64,000 bases of DNA from Paenibacillus terrigena DSM 21567 (GCF_000374845.1 NZ_KB895412.1:186001-250000); one strand, 5' to 3'. Numbered from the stretch's first letter, positions 45,646 to 54,528 are shown. Made by a program: numbers and translations. The notes: a model not told the origin generated them from the sequence alone.

Positions 45646-46503
45646 TTACGCTTTGTTCGAAGAACCGAATTCACGCATTTTACCGATAACTGTAGCTTTG
45701 ATTGCGTCACGTCCAGGAACCAAGAATTTACGTGGATCGAATGCTTCGCTATCTGCTGCAAGGACTTCACGAACTTTTTTCGTGAACTCGATTTGGTTCT
45801 CTGTGTTCACGTTGATTTTTGCAGTACCCAAGGAGATAGATTTTTTGATTTGATCTGTTGGGATACCTGTTCCACCGTGAAGAACCAATGGAAGTTGAGT
45901 CGATTTGCAGATCTCTCCCATTTCTTTGAAGCCAAGGTTTGGTTCGCCTTTGTAAGGACCATGAACAGAACCAAGAGCTGGAGCTAGGCAATCGATACCT
46001 GTAAGCTTAACAAGCTCAGCGCATTCTGCAGGGTCAGCGTAGATAACACCGTCAGCGACAACATCATCTTCTTGACCGCCAACTGTACCAAGCTCAGCTT
46101 CTACAGAAACGCCTTTGCTGTGTGCATATTCAACAACTTTTTTCGTTGTTTCAACGTTCTCAGCAAATGGGTGGTGGGAAGCATCGATCATAACAGATGT
46201 GAAGCCAGCATCGATCGCAGCTTTACATTTGTCGAAGCTTGAACCATGATCCAAGTGAGTCGCAACAGGAACTGTGATTTTCATTTCTTCGATTAGTGCC
46301 GCAACCATAGCAGTTACAACTTTGAATCCGCCCATATGACGAGCTGCGCCTTCAGATACACCAAGGATTACTGGAGATTTCTCTTCTTCTGCTGCAGCAA
46401 GAATCGCTTGCGTCCACTCCAAGTTGTTGATGTTGAATTGACCAACCGCATAGCCTTCTTTAAGCGCTTTGTTGAGCATGTCTTTCATTGATTCTAATGC
46501 CAT
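45646..46503 (-). CDS. fba: Class II fructose-1,6-bisphosphate aldolase
   Basis: Zn-dependent glycolytic enzyme that splits fructose-1,6-bisphosphate into DHAP and glyceraldehyde-3-phosphate, 285 residues. Zn and catalytic residues are in THLDHGSS (His and catalytic Asp), [18 protein letters not shown] and VLHGGTG; the phosphate-binding end NVNTENQ is present. SD AGGAGG. Monocistronic, converging with ptsG. Codon use is markedly biased (GAA, GCA, AAC, few rare codons) compared with neighbours, as expected for a highly expressed gene. Confidence 0.96.
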   Translation of the reverse strand: MALESMKDMLNKALKEGYAVGQFNINNLEWTQAILAAAEEEKSPVILGVSEGAARHMGGFKVVTAMVAALIEEMKITVPVATHLDHGSSFDKCKAAIDAGFTSVMIDASHHPFAENVETTKKVVEYAHSKGVSVEAELGTVGGQEDDVVADGVIYADPAECAELVKLTGIDCLAPALGSVHGPYKGEPNLGFKEMGEICKSTQLPLVLHGGTGIPTDQIKKSISLGTAKINVNTENQIEFTKKVREVLAADSEAFDPRKFLVPGRDAIKATVIGKMREFGSSNKA

Positions 46504-46877
46504 GATAAATCCTCCTAAGTATGGTTTCTATTTACTGTTAAGGGTTCCTTGCCAGATAAGAGCGTGACAAGAAATGCAGCCGTAAGCAATACTCTCCGCT
46601 ACAGATTAACAGTATATCACTTAAGTTAATATAAATTAACTCACGCATGTTAATTATTATTTTACCATAAATATGTTTTAATTCCTCTGGAAAATGTGTG
46701 TGGAACCTATTATTTAATTCAAGAATGCATCAGGATTCATCAATTTTTGCAAAATATTCATTTTTGTACGTATTGGACTGCATCCGATACTCATATTTTA
46801 CTTGTAACATTTCCCAGATCAGCTCCGTTTAACATAAAAGAAGCATTCACCTGTTAGAGGGAGAGGGAATATTTAGG
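46504..46877. other. AT-rich intergenic region upstream of fba
   Basis: 374 bp without a gene. It must hold the fba promoter on the minus strand and the start of the broken gene on the plus strand. The one clear structure is an inverted repeat AGTTAAT-ATAA-ATTAACT at 46624-46641, about 120 bp upstream of the fba start, a possible regulator site. I see no riboswitch. Confidence 0.4.
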
Positions 46878-47345
46878 ATGAGTATGAAAAATAGAATTGC
46901 GTTGTTTATCGTAACGGTTGTACTAGCCTTTCAGTTTCATGGATCATTGGCCAACGCTGGGGAAGCTGTAATCCCAAAATCATTGGCTGAAGCATTCGAT
47001 ACCACGATAATCCTTCCTTATCATTTCCAAGGGGCGTGAGTCTGCATCAGTTTCTATTATACGGTGAATAAGAATGCGATATCGTATCAAGCGGGTGTGT
47101 TATACGAATACGAGATTGCATCTGGGCAGAGCAAAAAACGCTCTGAACATACCGTCAGCGCTTATTATCTTGGAAAGTCTGCGACGTATTACACGCTTGA
47201 CGGCTACGAACCGGGTTTGTACCGCATCAATCCGGATGGCAGCTCAACGCGCCTTGTCGCAGGTAATATTCGGCAAGTGATCGTGACTGAGGATGGTGTC
47301 GCGTATATGTTGACGTACAAGGAAGGGATTTATAGTGTGAAATAA
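46878..47345 (+). pseudogene. Secreted-protein gene interrupted by one in-frame TGA
   Basis: A single frame of 155 codons is open except for one TGA at 47037-47039. The first 53 codons encode a signal peptide (MKNRIALFIVTVVLAF...SLANA) and a short mature stretch; after TGA the frame continues as VCISFYYTVNKN ... VLYEYEIASGQSKK ... YRINPDGSSTRLVAGNI ... VAYMLTYKEGIYSVK. That part looks like one or two blades of a DUF5050-type beta-propeller ending. It reads as a decayed gene with an internal deletion plus a nonsense mutation. Stop read-through is less likely. The downstream terminator is intact. Confidence 0.6.
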
Positions 47346-47359
47346 GTATGTATGACAAC

Positions 47360-47399
47360 AAAGCCTCCATGACAGTCAAATGTCAGAGAGGCTTTTTTT
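47360..47399 (+). terminator. Terminator after the broken secreted-protein gene
   Basis: AAGCCTC...GAGGCTT with inner TGACA/TGTCA pairing, then seven T. Confidence 0.85.
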
Positions 47400-47540
47400 G
47401 CTGGGCGGACCTATCGATTATTAAGGATCTAATGATAAATTATGGATATTAAGAAGGGGCTTTTTTGGTATGTTGAGGGTGTAACCTTTGAGGATGTTAA
47501 CGGCACTATGATATAGAGACTGAAGAAAGGAGCGGTGCGC

Positions 47541-49124
47541 ATGCTTGAATACATCGAAGAAGTGAAACGGGGGGAACAACAGGCCTTCGAACAAATCGTC
47601 AAGCACTATACTGTGATGGCGAATGCGGTAGCCTATGAGAAGCTTCATGATTTCCAGCTCGCAGAAGACGCGGTGCAGGAGGCATTCACGGAAGCTTACC
47701 TACATATCGACAAGCTGAGGACACCAGCAGCATTTCCGGGCTGGTTCAAATCGATCGTGGAACGGCAATGCTATCGGATGCTGCGAAGGAAGAAGCATCT
47801 TGTAGTCCCCTATGCAGATGCGGAGCAATCGGCTGTTTCGCCGCTTAATGTATCCGAGTTAATGGAGCGAAGAGAACTGCAGCAAATGGTTCATCATTCG
47901 ATATCGTCATTAACTTCGAATATGCGGATTGCGGTACAATTGTTTTATTTACAAGGCTATTCGATCCCGGAGATCTCTGGGTTCCTGAACGTATCGGTTC
48001 CGGTATTGAAGAAGCGGCTGTTCGATGCTCGGCGCAAACTAAAACAGGCGCTACCCGTAGCCGATCTGATCTCGGTATTCAACCATCTGTATGAAGGAGG
48101 AGAAGGGATGCTTCACATTGTAAACGGGGATTACGTCGCGGAGAAGCTTCGTCAAGGTGTTGTGAAGGGGGATATCCTCGTTTGGAGAGAAGTGTATCCA
48201 CACGGTCCTGTGTTCAGGAATCCAGCTGAGTCGGAACATCGTACGTTCCGAGCGACCTATTTGGAACAGACGATCGGGGTACCCCATGCTGAATTTATTC
48301 AGAGTAGTGAAGTGCAAGAGAAGATGCTCGCGGAATGCCACAAATATAAGGAAATCGTGTTATGGTTCGAGCATGATTTATTCGACCAGGTGATGCTGGC
48401 CTATTTGCTGGATTGGTTCGCAAGACAGTCGATGCCAGAGACAACGTTGAATTTGTTATGCATTGGCAGCTATCCGGGCATTGAGCTCTTCCGGGGGCTT
48501 GGACAGTTGTCGACGGAGCAGTTAAGCACAATCTCGGGAACATGGAGAACGATCCGCACGGAGGAGTTAGAGCTTGGCAGCGCATTTTGGCAGGCATATA
48601 CATCACAGGATCCAGAAAAGCTTCAACAATTGTTGAATAACGATACGTCTGCACTTCCGTTCGCTCATGATGCGTTCAAGCACCATCTTGCCCAATTTCC
48701 TTCGACCTTTAACGGACTGGGGATTGTAGAGCAGACTACACTTACGATGCTTCATGCAGGAATGAGTCCTTCTTATGATCTTTTCAAGCATGTGGGCGAT
48801 CAGCTTCATGTCCTCGGGATGGGTGATTTGCAATATGGACATATCCTTAGGCGTATGGCGCAAGGTTCGCATCCGCTGATTGAGCTTCATGGTGCCGAAG
48901 AAATCCTTGCCAATAACGGTACATACATGTCCCTGCAGAATTGTGAAGTCTTGATGACACCATTCGGTAATCGCGTCATGGAGGGACAAGAGGATTGGGT
49001 CACACGGAATGGAATCGATGAATGGTATGGCGGAGTACATGTCCAAGGCCATGATCCAGCATGGCGCTGGAATATCGAGGAACAGAGGATCGTACGCGAA
49101 TCCCCTCGATGCGGTGAAGAATAA
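47541..49124 (+). CDS. ECF sigma factor fused to a DUF1835-type domain
   Basis: 527 residues. Residues 1 to about 180 are a complete ECF sigma factor: region 2 FQLAEDAVQEAFTEAYLHID and FPGWFKSIVERQCYRMLRR; region 4 SNMRIAVQLFYLQGYSIPEISGFLN and VPVLKKRLFDARRKL. From about 190 a DUF1835-type protein begins (MLHIVNGDYVAEKL, GDILVWREVYPHGPV, LWFEHDLFDQVML), followed by a DUF3658-like C-terminus. The ATG at 47541 has SD AAGGAG; the GTG two codons earlier is less likely. An in-frame ATG at 48108 has AGGAGG 7 nt upstream and could give the second domain alone. No anti-sigma gene is adjacent. Confidence 0.88.
   Translation: MLEYIEEVKRGEQQAFEQIVKHYTVMANAVAYEKLHDFQLAEDAVQEAFTEAYLHIDKLRTPAAFPGWFKSIVERQCYRMLRRKKHLVVPYADAEQSAVSPLNVSELMERRELQQMVHHSISSLTSNMRIAVQLFYLQGYSIPEISGFLNVSVPVLKKRLFDARRKLKQALPVADLISVFNHLYEGGEGMLHIVNGDYVAEKLRQGVVKGDILVWREVYPHGPVFRNPAESEHRTFRATYLEQTIGVPHAEFIQSSEVQEKMLAECHKYKEIVLWFEHDLFDQVMLAYLLDWFARQSMPETTLNLLCIGSYPGIELFRGLGQLSTEQLSTISGTWRTIRTEELELGSAFWQAYTSQDPEKLQQLLNNDTSALPFAHDAFKHHLAQFPSTFNGLGIVEQTTLTMLHAGMSPSYDLFKHVGDQLHVLGMGDLQYGHILRRMAQGSHPLIELHGAEEILANNGTYMSLQNCEVLMTPFGNRVMEGQEDWVTRNGIDEWYGGVHVQGHDPAWRWNIEEQRIVRESPRCGEE
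48095..48110 (+). promoter_or_regulatory. Internal ribosome binding site and ATG within the sigma-DUF1835 gene
   Basis: AGGAGG at 48095-48100, then 7 nt, then ATG at 48108 in the same frame, exactly where the DUF1835-type domain starts (MLHIVNG). As strong as the gene's own start site. Confidence 0.6.
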
Positions 49125-49243
49125 CCATGTCTATGAAATCAACATTAATATTTCACGAGTGATCCGTTATCAGCGCTTTTGCAAGCCTAGGAAATGGCGG
49201 GATTGTTGACCGCAGCGAAGAAGTAATAGGGCAGCGAGAATAG

Positions 49244-49272
49244 GATCGTCCTCATAGAGGGCGGTCTTTTTT
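49244..49272 (+). terminator. Terminator of the sigma-DUF1835 gene
   Basis: GATCGTCCT / AGGGCGGTC stem (with G-T pairs) followed by six T. Confidence 0.65.
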
Positions 49273-49315
49273 GATTTGTTCGAGAATATGCTCGTTCTCT
49301 GGATCTTTGTACCTG

Positions 49316-49433
49316 CCCCAACACATAGATTTTATGCATCTTATGACATAATTCGACAATAATTCTAGTAATCGATTGCTATAATAGTCTAATCGTGCAT
49401 AAATCTATCTACCTATGTGCTAATTCATTGGGG
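49316..49433. repeat. Nested inverted repeats around the promoter of the SLH/Ig gene
   Basis: CCCCAA (49316-49321), CACATAG (49322-49328) and ATTTTATGCA (49329-49338) recur in inverse order and orientation as TGCATAAATC (from 49396), CTATGTG (49413-49419) and TTGGGG (49428-49433). They enclose the -10 box. Gaps between matching blocks differ on the two sides. Confidence 0.4.
49377..49385 (+). promoter_or_regulatory. Extended -10 promoter of the SLH/Ig gene
   Basis: TTGCTATAAT with extended -10 TG, 67 bp before the ATG; no good -35 at 17 bp (TCGACA is 21 bp away). Confidence 0.5.
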
Positions 49434-49451
49434 TCAGGAGTGGTGTGAAGT

Positions 49452-51566
49452 ATGAAGAAATGGGCAGGAATGTTGTTGGGTTTATTGCTAGCGGTTACTT
49501 TGTCTTTTCCAAGCTCTTCATTTGCGGAAGAAGGAAATAAGTTCACAGATGTTAGTGGTACTTTCTGGGCGCAGGATGAAATCAGCAGTATGGCTCAGCT
49601 GGGACTTGTGAAAGGCTATTCTGATAATACCTTTAAGCCTAATAATACTGTGACACGAGAGGAATTTGCTGCGCTTATTACGCGGGCTTTTTATTTGGAT
49701 TTGCCTGATGGGAGTACGCCAGGAACTTTTGTTGATGTTACAAAATCGAGATGGTCCTATACAGCGATAGAGGCATCCAAAGATTTCATCACTGGTTATT
49801 ATCCGCCTTCGGGCAAGGCTTTTTTTGACCCGACAGGAAAAGCGACTCGGGAGGATGTTGCAGTAGCACTTGTGAAGACGTTGGGCTATAAGACAGACGA
49901 CTTGAAGGATAAAGAAATTTTAAGTCGTTTTTTCGATGAAGATGATATTTCCCCTAACATGCGTACATATGTGGCTCTAGCTGTAGAGAAAAAGTTGATA
50001 AATGGATATAACACAGGAACATTTAAACCTGCCCAGGCGGTTACACGGGCAGAGTCTGCAGCGCTACTGTACCGAGTAATTAAGGGTGCAGCAGGAGATA
50101 GTCAGCAAACACTTACGCTGAATGTTGAGGTTCCTGAGACGACATCGTCGCCGACATTTTATATCACAGGTGATGTGACCAATGGGGCCGAAGTGCTCAT
50201 TAATAATCAAAAGGCTGAGGTTGATCAAGGTCAATTTCGTGTTGGATTCCGATTGAAAGAAGAAGGTAGCTACAAATATACCGTGTCAGCACGACTACCT
50301 GGCGGTAAGACACAGTCTGTAACAAAGACAATTAAGTTTGAAAAGGGTGCACCTACTTTAGATGTCAAAGGGGTACCGGAGAAAACGGATAAACAATCCA
50401 TTACAGTGTCTTGGACGGTTAAAGATGAGAACGATTCATCTCCAGTCGTCTACTTAAACGATGAGAAGCAATACGGTTCTTCTGCGACGGTTAGTCTTAA
50501 GGAGGGCGATAATGAAATTACTGTTGTCGTTCAGAATAGCGCTGGGAAATCAGCTAAAGTTGTCAAACACGTTGTTTTCCAAGGCGATGGTCCGGTGTTG
50601 AATGTGTTTGATGTTCCGGCATCATCGGATAAGGAGACATTGAAAATAAGCTGGACCGTACAAGATAAAAACGATAGTTCCCCAAAGGTGTATCTGAATG
50701 GAGAACAGCAGTACGGTACGAGTACAACAATTACGCTTAAAGAAGGAACAAATACGTTATTATTTAAAGCTGTGAACAAGATGGGCAAATCAACGGAAGT
50801 AACGAAAACGGTCGTATTGACTGGAGGAGCTCCTGTTCTGACTGTAGACCCATTACCAGAGTCAACGAACAATAATTCTATACGCGTAAACTGGAGTGTT
50901 AAGGATCAAAATGACAGTTCTCCAAAAGTGTATGTGAATGAAGAACAAGCATATGGCAGCAGTATGACTGTCTCATTAAAGCCAGGACTAAATAAGATAA
51001 CAGTTAAAGCGGTTAACAAGTTAGGAAAGATTGCAGAAGTTTCGAAGAACGTTGCCTTTGCAAGTAATGGCCCGACATTAATTGTTGGTGACATTCCACA
51101 GACGACGGGTAAAAAATCATTGCAGATTAGTTGGACGGTGTCGGACACTAATGACAGCTCTCCTAAAGTATATGTTAACGACGAGCAGAGTTATGGTAGG
51201 AGTACAACCATATCCTTGACGCCAGGAACCAATACAATTAAGATCAGAGCGGTTAACAATCTTGGTAAAACAACGGAAGAGACACGTACAATCGTATTTG
51301 AGCCCCAGGGCCCGAATCTAGTCTTAGGATATACACCGGAAACAACTTCTTCAGAGACGATTACGCTCTCTTGGACAGTAAGTGACGACAACGATGACTC
51401 TCCTAAGGTGTATGTGAATGATAAAATGGTCTACTATAGCACCAGCATGGACGTAAAACTGACTCCTGGTGTTAATACGTTCAAAATCGTTGCTAGCAAC
51501 AAGCTTGGAAAAACAACGGAAGTGATATGCACGGTCACGTATACTCCATCTCTACCACAACAATAA
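49452..51566 (+). CDS. SLH-anchored surface protein with Ig-like repeats
   Basis: 704 residues. Signal peptide 1 to about 25 (LLGLLLAVTLSFPSSSFA). Three N-terminal SLH domains, about 30-212: FTDVSGTFWAQDEI ... GYSDNTFKPNNTVTREEFAAL; FVDVTKSRWSYTAIE; INGYNTGTFKPAQAVTRAESAAL. One divergent and five near-identical Ig-like repeats of about 80 residues follow, each with SWTVxDxNDSSPKVYxN, EQxYGxSxT and LxxGxNxIxxxAxNxxGK. The protein lies outside the cell, bound to wall polymer. Codon use is more AT-rich than in neighbours. No catalytic domain; an adhesive or structural role is inferred. Confidence 0.9.
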   Translation: MKKWAGMLLGLLLAVTLSFPSSSFAEEGNKFTDVSGTFWAQDEISSMAQLGLVKGYSDNTFKPNNTVTREEFAALITRAFYLDLPDGSTPGTFVDVTKSRWSYTAIEASKDFITGYYPPSGKAFFDPTGKATREDVAVALVKTLGYKTDDLKDKEILSRFFDEDDISPNMRTYVALAVEKKLINGYNTGTFKPAQAVTRAESAALLYRVIKGAAGDSQQTLTLNVEVPETTSSPTFYITGDVTNGAEVLINNQKAEVDQGQFRVGFRLKEEGSYKYTVSARLPGGKTQSVTKTIKFEKGAPTLDVKGVPEKTDKQSITVSWTVKDENDSSPVVYLNDEKQYGSSATVSLKEGDNEITVVVQNSAGKSAKVVKHVVFQGDGPVLNVFDVPASSDKETLKISWTVQDKNDSSPKVYLNGEQQYGTSTTITLKEGTNTLLFKAVNKMGKSTEVTKTVVLTGGAPVLTVDPLPESTNNNSIRVNWSVKDQNDSSPKVYVNEEQAYGSSMTVSLKPGLNKITVKAVNKLGKIAEVSKNVAFASNGPTLIVGDIPQTTGKKSLQISWTVSDTNDSSPKVYVNDEQSYGRSTTISLTPGTNTIKIRAVNNLGKTTEETRTIVFEPQGPNLVLGYTPETTSSETITLSWTVSDDNDDSPKVYVNDKMVYYSTSMDVKLTPGVNTFKIVASNKLGKTTEVICTVTYTPSLPQQ
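50349..51550 (+). repeat. Five ~240-bp in-frame Ig-domain repeats
   Basis: Coding repeats of about 80 residues within the SLH/Ig gene. Repeats 2-4 differ little in protein (NDSSPKVYxNxEQxYG), which suggests recent duplication or gene conversion. Confidence 0.75.
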
Positions 51567-51578
51567 ACATTTGCAAAT

Positions 51579-51612
51579 GACCGGATCAGTTGATGCTGCT
51601 CCGGTCTTCTCA
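51579..51612 (+). terminator. Terminator of the SLH/Ig gene
   Basis: GACCGGA / TCCGGTC stem with inner CA/TG pairing, followed by TTCTC; modest T-run. Confidence 0.55.
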
Positions 51613-51658
51613 TGACAGAGGATCCAAGTAATTCAATCAACAAAAGCGAGGTGAAATC

Positions 51659-52126
51659 ATGAATTCATATACGCTTATCCATAAAGACAACCTCACGGAC
51701 AACGAGTTGTTCCAAATCCTTCGAGTATGGGAAGCCTCAGTCCGTGCAACGCACCATTTTCTGGCGGAGGAAGATATCGTATCGCTCATCCCACTTGTAC
51801 AGAGCGGCGTACCCCAGGTGGAACATGTTATCTGTATCGAAGACCAGCAGCAGGAGATTCAGGCCTTCATGGGGATTCACGGGGATAAGATCGAGATGTT
51901 GTTCGTTGACCCCGAGCTACGAGGGAAGGGCATAGGGAAGAAGCTCATCACATATGCATTGGATGACATGAATGTGAATTACGTGGATGTAAATGAACAG
52001 AATCCACAAGCTGTAGGATTCTATGAACACGTCGGATTCGAAGTCTATGAACGTTCGGAGCTCGATGATCAAGGCAATCCATTTCCGATTCTACGGATGA
52101 AAAAGGCTCGAACTGCCCATCGTTAG
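51659..52126 (+). CDS. GNAT N-acetyltransferase (YjaB-like)
   Basis: 155 residues of the Gcn5-related fold. The acetyl-CoA pyrophosphate loop is PELRGKGIGKKL; motif B is YVDVNEQNPQAVGFYEHVGFEVYERSE. The opening LFQILRVWEASVRATHHFL is typical of the YjaB/PhnO group. SD GAGGTGA. Its terminator overlaps the last codons. The acceptor substrate is not predictable. Confidence 0.88.
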   Translation: MNSYTLIHKDNLTDNELFQILRVWEASVRATHHFLAEEDIVSLIPLVQSGVPQVEHVICIEDQQQEIQAFMGIHGDKIEMLFVDPELRGKGIGKKLITYALDDMNVNYVDVNEQNPQAVGFYEHVGFEVYERSELDDQGNPFPILRMKKARTAHR

Positions 52127-52143
52127 GCGGTTACGAGCCTTTT
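52101..52143. terminator. Bidirectional terminator, GNAT / Dph6-like
   Basis: AAAAGGCTCG / CGAGCCTTTT with inner AAC.GCC/GGC.GTT pairing; it overlaps the GNAT stop and serves both converging genes. Confidence 0.85.
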
Positions 52144-52149
52144 GGCTGC

Positions 52150-52839
52150 TTATCGATCTAGCTCCAATGGCAGAAAAGCGTAATCCCCGTCCCTCAGGAT
52201 CGTACATTTGCGAACAGGAACGTGAGTCTTGAATAGAGGCCCATCGATAACGGTCGTATGGAATTCTCCACCTTCCCCGCAGGGATCAATCCCGCGATCC
52301 ACAAGCTCTTGTACATAATCGAGCGTTAGAACACGCCCCAAATCATCTTCTGTCATGCCTAATGAACAATTGACCGTCACAATCAACGTGACGAATCCGA
52401 GTCCGATGAACGTTTCGACCGCTTCGCGGTGATCCATTTCCCACAGCGGCATGCCAAGCTTCATGCCTGCATTCTGAGTTACTTTATCATGCCAGCAGCC
52501 ATGCTCAGGCATATCCAGATCGCCCGTTACTAACGCTTCAGCCCCGTGCCGTTTAGCGGTCGCTAACAGCTCCATATAGTTCGCTTCATAATCTGCCCAG
52601 CTCGAAGCGGCTGTAAATACAGGTAGACCGATCGATTCCGCTTGGGCCTGAATGACTTCAGGCGGCATGCCATGGGACCTCGAGCGCTCTCCTTTTTCCT
52701 CCAGCATGACGATGAGCCCCACGGCTTCTCCGACCTGCATGGCCTGATACAACGCTAGGACACTATCCTTCCCTCCGCTAAAAGAAGCAATAAACTTGCG
52801 CCCGTGCGCACCCGTTTTCCAATCAACGACTTCTGTCAT
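52150..52839 (-). CDS. Dph6-related ATP-pyrophosphatase (diphthine-ammonia ligase family)
   Basis: 229 residues with the N-type PP-loop SFSGGKDSVLAL (about 20-30) and the family end block GIDPCGEGGEFHTTVIDGPLF. In eukaryotes and archaea Dph6 amidates diphthine on EF-2; bacteria lack diphthamide, so the bacterial member must ligate something else. RSRSHGMPPEVIQAQAESIGLP is the conserved second segment. SD GGGGGAGC. It stands alone and converges with the GNAT gene. Confidence 0.87.
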   Translation of the reverse strand: MTEVVDWKTGAHGRKFIASFSGGKDSVLALYQAMQVGEAVGLIVMLEEKGERSRSHGMPPEVIQAQAESIGLPVFTAASSWADYEANYMELLATAKRHGAEALVTGDLDMPEHGCWHDKVTQNAGMKLGMPLWEMDHREAVETFIGLGFVTLIVTVNCSLGMTEDDLGRVLTLDYVQELVDRGIDPCGEGGEFHTTVIDGPLFKTHVPVRKCTILRDGDYAFLPLELDR

Positions 52840-52981
52840 GCATATCGCTCCCCCTCGGTTATTTCGAACTTCTATTCTATCATTTTACTCGATTTATTTT
52901 GAATGCTCACTTGGATATAATGAAGTTATATTGAAGGACCGAAGAAGAAGCACACGAAAACGTCTTAGGAGATGAATCATA

Positions 52982-53668
52982 ATGACCAAATCGATCGTAG
53001 AGAAATTGAATTTACATAAATACGAGCAAGTTGCTGTATTGTACAAGCCCGAAGGAAGCGGTTATCTGACGGAGTTGAACGGCTATGATACAACGCTAAC
53101 CGAAGGTGCTGCGTATGATCTTATTTTTGCCTTTGTGCTGGATATGGAATCGTTACGGTCCTTGATGCATCGGGTTATTGAACACCAGCATCTAAAGCCG
53201 GGCGGTTATCTGTTCGCGGCGTATCCGAAGAAAGGCAATAAAGTCTATCCGACCTTCATTCACCGTGATGAGCTGTTAGGCGGGCTTGACAGTGATGAGA
53301 ATGGTTATGTTGGGACAAGCTCCATTAAATTTGCTCGTATGGTGGGCTTGGACGATGTGTTCACGGTTGTCGGGTTCAAAGAGGACGCGAAGGGCAAGAG
53401 CAAGGCAGATCAGCCGTCTACGAAATCCAGCCAGCGGGTAGATGATTATATTGCCTTGATTCCGGAGATCGAAAAGGATCTGGCGGATATGCCGGAGCTG
53501 CTTGCCACCTATCAAGCTCTGACGCCAGGGTACCGTAAAGACTGGGCACGTTATGTATACAGCGCAAAGCAGGAGGAGACCAAGGCAGCTCGGCGCGAGG
53601 AGATGAAGATGATTCTTCAGGCAGGTTACAAAAGCCGGGAGTTATATCGGAAAGATCAATCCAATTAA
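52982..53668 (+). CDS. YdeI/OmpD-associated family protein
   Basis: 228 residues. The C-terminal third (MPELLATYQALTPGYRKDWARYVYSAKQEETKAARREEM) is the YdeI/OmpD-associated domain, a helical unit named for bacteriocin protection in enterobacteria. The N-terminal part (about 1-125) is a DUF3052-like alpha/beta domain with LKPGGYLFAAYPKKGNK. Cytoplasmic. SD TAGGAGATG. Function in Firmicutes is unknown. It sits between Dph6-like and GNAT genes without operon partners. Confidence 0.78.
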   Translation: MTKSIVEKLNLHKYEQVAVLYKPEGSGYLTELNGYDTTLTEGAAYDLIFAFVLDMESLRSLMHRVIEHQHLKPGGYLFAAYPKKGNKVYPTFIHRDELLGGLDSDENGYVGTSSIKFARMVGLDDVFTVVGFKEDAKGKSKADQPSTKSSQRVDDYIALIPEIEKDLADMPELLATYQALTPGYRKDWARYVYSAKQEETKAARREEMKMILQAGYKSRELYRKDQSN

Positions 53669-53676
53669 ATGAATGG

Positions 53677-53704
53677 AGGGCATCCATCTAAGGGTGCCCT
53701 TTCT
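53677..53704. terminator. Terminator between the YdeI-like and GNAT genes
   Basis: AGGGCATCC / GGGTGCCCT, 6-nt loop, followed by TTCT. Confidence 0.7.
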
Positions 53705-53709
53705 CGTCG

Positions 53710-54528
53710 CTAGATCGAGAACCAATACACGTATTGCTTATGTACTAACGTAAACCCTGCCTTCAAGGCGGTTCGCCATGAACCGGTATTCGATTCCATG
53801 CAGTTCCAATGGGCAATCAAACCCTTTCGTATACATGCATCTGCAAAACGTACCGTCAGTTGATGAGCAAGTCCTTGTCGTTGATGTGCCGCTACTGTCT
53901 CAATATCAATGGGGAGCATCTTATTATAATAAGCCGTACCTAGGGCGACTGCGACAATTTCGTCCCCGTGTAGTGCGGCATAAGCTAGCCCTTTGCTTAG
54001 AAAAGCTTCATTAGAACCCCAAGCCCCTAAGATCCGCTTACTTATCATAATGCTGTTCGTGATCTGCCCGGCATTCATCCGTTCCAAAAATGCTCCGTCA
54101 ATGTTGTGAATCGTATACGGTCCATAGTTATTCGTTCGTTCCTCTGCAGCTACAGTAGATTTTTGGTAGGTGTGCTCGTATTCACGATCCACTTTCACAT
54201 GTGAGAATAACGCAAGAATGGCTCTTTCGGCTTCAGGATCGGCAATAGAAAATTCAAAATAATGGTCTCCGCGGTCTCTCAATTGAGCGAATAATTCGTT
54301 ATCAAGGAAACTTTTGAACTGTGCATAAGTCTGCTGCTGCTCAGGTTTTCCTAAAATACAGAACCCGCCTACGGATGAGGAGTACACCAATGCAAGTGTA
54401 GGTTGTTCAAGATCATCAACCCATACGTCACCCTTACATTCTCCGGCTACAATACCTGAGAAGCTAGGATTCGCATTACTTCCAATAGCTCCTAATTGAT
54501 CTATTTCCAGTCTGTCGACTCTGATCAT
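53710..54528 (-). CDS. GNAT acetyltransferase, two-domain type
   Basis: 272 residues of the PF12746-like GNAT group: an N-terminal degenerate half (to about 130) and a C-terminal GNAT domain with IDIETVAAHQRQGLAHQLTVRFADACI (acetyl-CoA loop RQGLA) and HWNCMESNTGSWRTALKAGFTLVHKQYVY. ATG 54528 (MIRVDRLEI) chosen over 54549 because AAGGAG lies 11 nt upstream of it and within the longer form. Acceptor unknown. Monocistronic. Confidence 0.85.
   Translation of the reverse strand: MIRVDRLEIDQLGAIGSNANPSFSGIVAGECKGDVWVDDLEQPTLALVYSSSVGGFCILGKPEQQQTYAQFKSFLDNELFAQLRDRGDHYFEFSIADPEAERAILALFSHVKVDREYEHTYQKSTVAAEERTNNYGPYTIHNIDGAFLERMNAGQITNSIMISKRILGAWGSNEAFLSKGLAYAALHGDEIVAVALGTAYYNKMLPIDIETVAAHQRQGLAHQLTVRFADACIRKGLIAHWNCMESNTGSWRTALKAGFTLVHKQYVYWFSI

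Noticed and set aside
47037-47039. TGA as selenocysteine codon
   Set aside because: No SECIS-like hairpin follows immediately and the protein family has no redox site; a nonsense mutation is simpler.
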